Translations under genes and position numbers: made by a program | The notes under the pieces: model-generated | What the model saw: only the letters and a program-made list of their open reading frames with translations | The model's database searches: none | Told to the model about the DNA's origin: nothing | Part shown: positions 15,668 through 17,546 of the stretch, piece by piece | Position numbering within the stretch: the first letter of the stretch is position 1 | Layout of the letters: each line of letters opens with the position of its first letter | NCBI GenBank assembly: GCA_021804195.1 | Contig: JAJZKJ010000004.1 | Location: 1-17,546 of the forward strand | From: Acidobacteriota bacterium | GTDB lineage: Bacteria; Planctomycetota; Phycisphaerae; WQYP01; JAJZKJ01 | Direction: 5' to 3' | DNA: 17,546 bases

Positions 15668-17546
15668 ATGAACCCTGCCTTGGAAAACCGACAACCCAAT
15701 CGCAATTCGATGTCCGGTCGGATCAGCGGCGTCATGGTCATTACGCTGGTTTTGCTGGGTTTGGCGGTGGTGGGAGTGCGGCAGCAGTGGAAGTGGCGTA
15801 ACCCGACCGACCAGGTTCGCTGGGTTAAAACCTCAAATGGATTACGCGCGGCCCGGGTGCCCGAGCAAAGCCCGGCCTGGAAAGCCGGAATTCGCGCCGG
15901 CGACTGGCTGGTGGCCATTGGCGAACAGCCGGTCTGGCGCCAGCACCAGTTAATGCATGCCTGGTATGCCGCCGGGGTGGGCGGCTGGCTGCGCTATGCC
16001 CTGGTGCATAAGGGCAAACTGCGGCAGGCCTGGGTATGGCTGACGGCCCTGCCGCGACACCGGCTGCGCTACAGCTATGAAGAGTTGATCGGCCTGCTGT
16101 ATCTGGTGATCGGGCTGTTTGTGCTGCTGCGCCGTTCTTCGGCCCACAAAGCCCTGCATTTTTACTGGTTCTGCCTGGCCTCGTTTGTACTTTACAGCTT
16201 TCATTACACCGGCAAACTGAACGGATTTGACTGGATTCTGTATTGGGGCAATATCGCCGCCACGCTGCTGGCTCCGGCGCTGTTGCTGCATTTTGCCTGC
16301 AGCTTTCCCCGCCGCAAGGGCATGCTGGAGCGTTTGCCCGAGTTGGCCGCGCTGCTCTATGCCCCGGCCCTGCTCCTGGGCTTATGGCAAGTGGCGCTGG
16401 CCACCGGGGACTGGGGCGCACAAGCCCACACGCTGGCCTGGAGCAACCGGCTCGACTACGGATATTTGGGAATTTATTTTCTGCTGGCGACCGGAGTTTT
16501 CTGGCACAGCTATCGCCACGCCGGACAAACCGCGCTGCGCCAGCAGATGAAGTGGATCACCCGCGGCATGCTGATCGCCACGCTGCCGTTCGTGCTGTTT
16601 TATGTGGCGCCGTATACCCTGGGCTGGCCCCGCGTCAGCGGCGTCTGGGCCATTGCCGGCCTGGTGCTGATTCCCATCACCTTCGCCAACGCCATTATCC
16701 GTTACCGGCTGATGGATACCGATGTGCTGTTCCGCCGCGGACTGGCCTACACGCTGGCGACCTTGATTGTTCTGGGCGCGGATTTCGCCGTGGTGGGCTT
16801 GATTGCGGCGCTGGTGCGGACCCGTCTGCCGCATTCGGGCAGTCTGGGGCTGGTGCTGGCCATCGTGCTGGCGGCGCTGCTGTTTGAGCCGGTGAAGAAC
16901 CGGATTCAGGGCCGGCTGACCGCCTGGTTTGATCCGCGCCGCTATGATTATCGCGAGGCGCTGGCCGAACTCGCCCGCCAGATCAGCGCCGAGCACGATC
17001 AGGAAAAATTAATCGCCGGCGTGCTCGAGCAGTTGGGCCGCACCCTGCAACTGGAGCGGGTGGCGCTGTTTCTGCCCGAAGCCGCCGGTGGCGCCGGCTG
17101 GAAGCTGGCCGGCTGCCGGGGATTTTCCGGCCAGCCTCCGGCGTCCCTGGATTTTCTCGACCGGCTGCCGGCCGCGGGATTATTTTTCGAAAACCCCCGC
17201 CCGGCCGGCCCCACTCCCGCCTGGCTCGATCTGCATTACTATCTGCCCTGCCAGAGCCGCGGCCAGACCCTGGCGGTGCTGGGGCTGGGGCGCACCCAGA
17301 CGGGCGATTATCTTTCCAGCGGCGATGTGGATCTGGTGCGCACCCTGGCGGGACATTTGGCCGTGGCGCTGGAAAATGCCGGTCTGCACGAACGGCTGCG
17401 GGCCAAAGCGCGGCAATTCGAACAGCTCAAGGAATTTAATGAAAATATCGTCGAAAGCGTGCGCGTCGGCATCGTCGCGCTGAACCTGCAGGATCAGGTG
17501 GAAAGCTGGAATGCGCAGATGGAAGTGCTCACGGCCCGGCCCCGGG
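15668..17546 (+). CDS. Membrane sensor protein TM-PDZ-multiTM-GAF-PAS, probable histidine kinase (3' truncated)
   Basis: Open from the ATG at 15668 to the window end: 626 complete codons with no stop. Residues 20-37 form TM1. Residues 48-125 look like a PDZ domain (VPEQSPAWKAGIRAGDWLVAIGEQPV). About 138-405 carry seven or so hydrophobic segments (for example LIGLLYLVIGLFVLL and LGLVLAIVLAALLF), including the MDTDVLFRRGLAYTLAT stretch common in sensor kinases of this type. Residues 427-575 fit a GAF domain, a helical linker follows (LHERLRAKARQFEQLKEFNENI), and a PAS domain begins near 594 (IVESVRVGIVALNLQDQVESWN). The order recalls ComP-like kinases and acidobacterial sensors, which continue into HisKA/HATPase_c. 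That part is outside the window, so kinase activity is inferred; a GGDEF or phosphatase output is possible. Confidence 0.8.
   Translation, partial: MNPALENRQPNRNSMSGRISGVMVITLVLLGLAVVGVRQQWKWRNPTDQVRWVKTSNGLRAARVPEQSPAWKAGIRAGDWLVAIGEQPVWRQHQLMHAWYAAGVGGWLRYALVHKGKLRQAWVWLTALPRHRLRYSYEELIGLLYLVIGLFVLLRRSSAHKALHFYWFCLASFVLYSFHYTGKLNGFDWILYWGNIAATLLAPALLLHFACSFPRRKGMLERLPELAALLYAPALLLGLWQVALATGDWGAQAHTLAWSNRLDYGYLGIYFLLATGVFWHSYRHAGQTALRQQMKWITRGMLIATLPFVLFYVAPYTLGWPRVSGVWAIAGLVLIPITFANAIIRYRLMDTDVLFRRGLAYTLATLIVLGADFAVVGLIAALVRTRLPHSGSLGLVLAIVLAALLFEPVKNRIQGRLTAWFDPRRYDYREALAELARQISAEHDQEKLIAGVLEQLGRTLQLERVALFLPEAAGGAGWKLAGCRGFSGQPPASLDFLDRLPAAGLFFENPRPAGPTPAWLDLHYYLPCQSRGQTLAVLGLGRTQTGDYLSSGDVDLVRTLAGHLAVALENAGLHERLRAKARQFEQLKEFNENIVESVRVGIVALNLQDQVESWNAQMEVLTARPR

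Overview
The window looks like chromosomal DNA of a GC-rich Gram-negative bacterium, most likely an Acidobacteriota member. The pointers are a secreted GWxTD-domain protein, an outer-membrane protein with an N-terminal carboxypeptidase-regulatory-like domain, and a PDZ/multi-TM/GAF/PAS sensor protein. All are common in that phylum, but the taxonomic call is inference from family content. No tRNA, rRNA, insertion sequence, phage gene or CRISPR array is visible. Genes are tightly packed and few have a strong Shine-Dalgarno sequence.

Left block (219-6976, all +): an IPT/TIG-beta-propeller protein is followed by a run of nucleotide-metabolism genes: cinA (NMN deamidase/ADP-ribose pyrophosphatase type), a 2H phosphoesterase (thpR/ligT type), nadC, nadA and nadB. 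Between them, NadB, NadA and NadC make nicotinate mononucleotide (NaMN) from aspartate, dihydroxyacetone phosphate and PRPP. The C-terminal domain of CinA makes the same NaMN by deamidating NMN. De novo synthesis and nucleotide recycling are therefore side by side. A hairpin with a U-rich tail just after nadB probably ends this transcript, 33 bases before the convergent exporter operon.

Middle block (7010-11756, all -): a four-gene MacB-type ABC exporter operon, read right to left as periplasmic adaptor, ATPase, permease 1 and permease 2. The two permeases are diverged paralogues. No TolC-like outer-membrane factor is present in the window.

A 253-base divergent control region (11757-12009) follows. 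It holds a near-perfect 29-base palindrome and a second GC-rich inverted repeat on the exporter side, and a good sigma70-type promoter on the other side.

Right block (12010-17546, all +): a secreted GWxTD protein, a predicted outer-membrane beta-barrel protein, a 165-base AT-richer gap with a possible promoter, and the first 626 codons of a membrane sensor protein (TM-PDZ-multiTM-GAF-PAS). The sensor runs off the end of the window before any kinase domain is reached.

The first 218 bases hold no credible gene but contain four consecutive inverted repeats. The last of these brackets a possible -10 element just upstream of the first gene.
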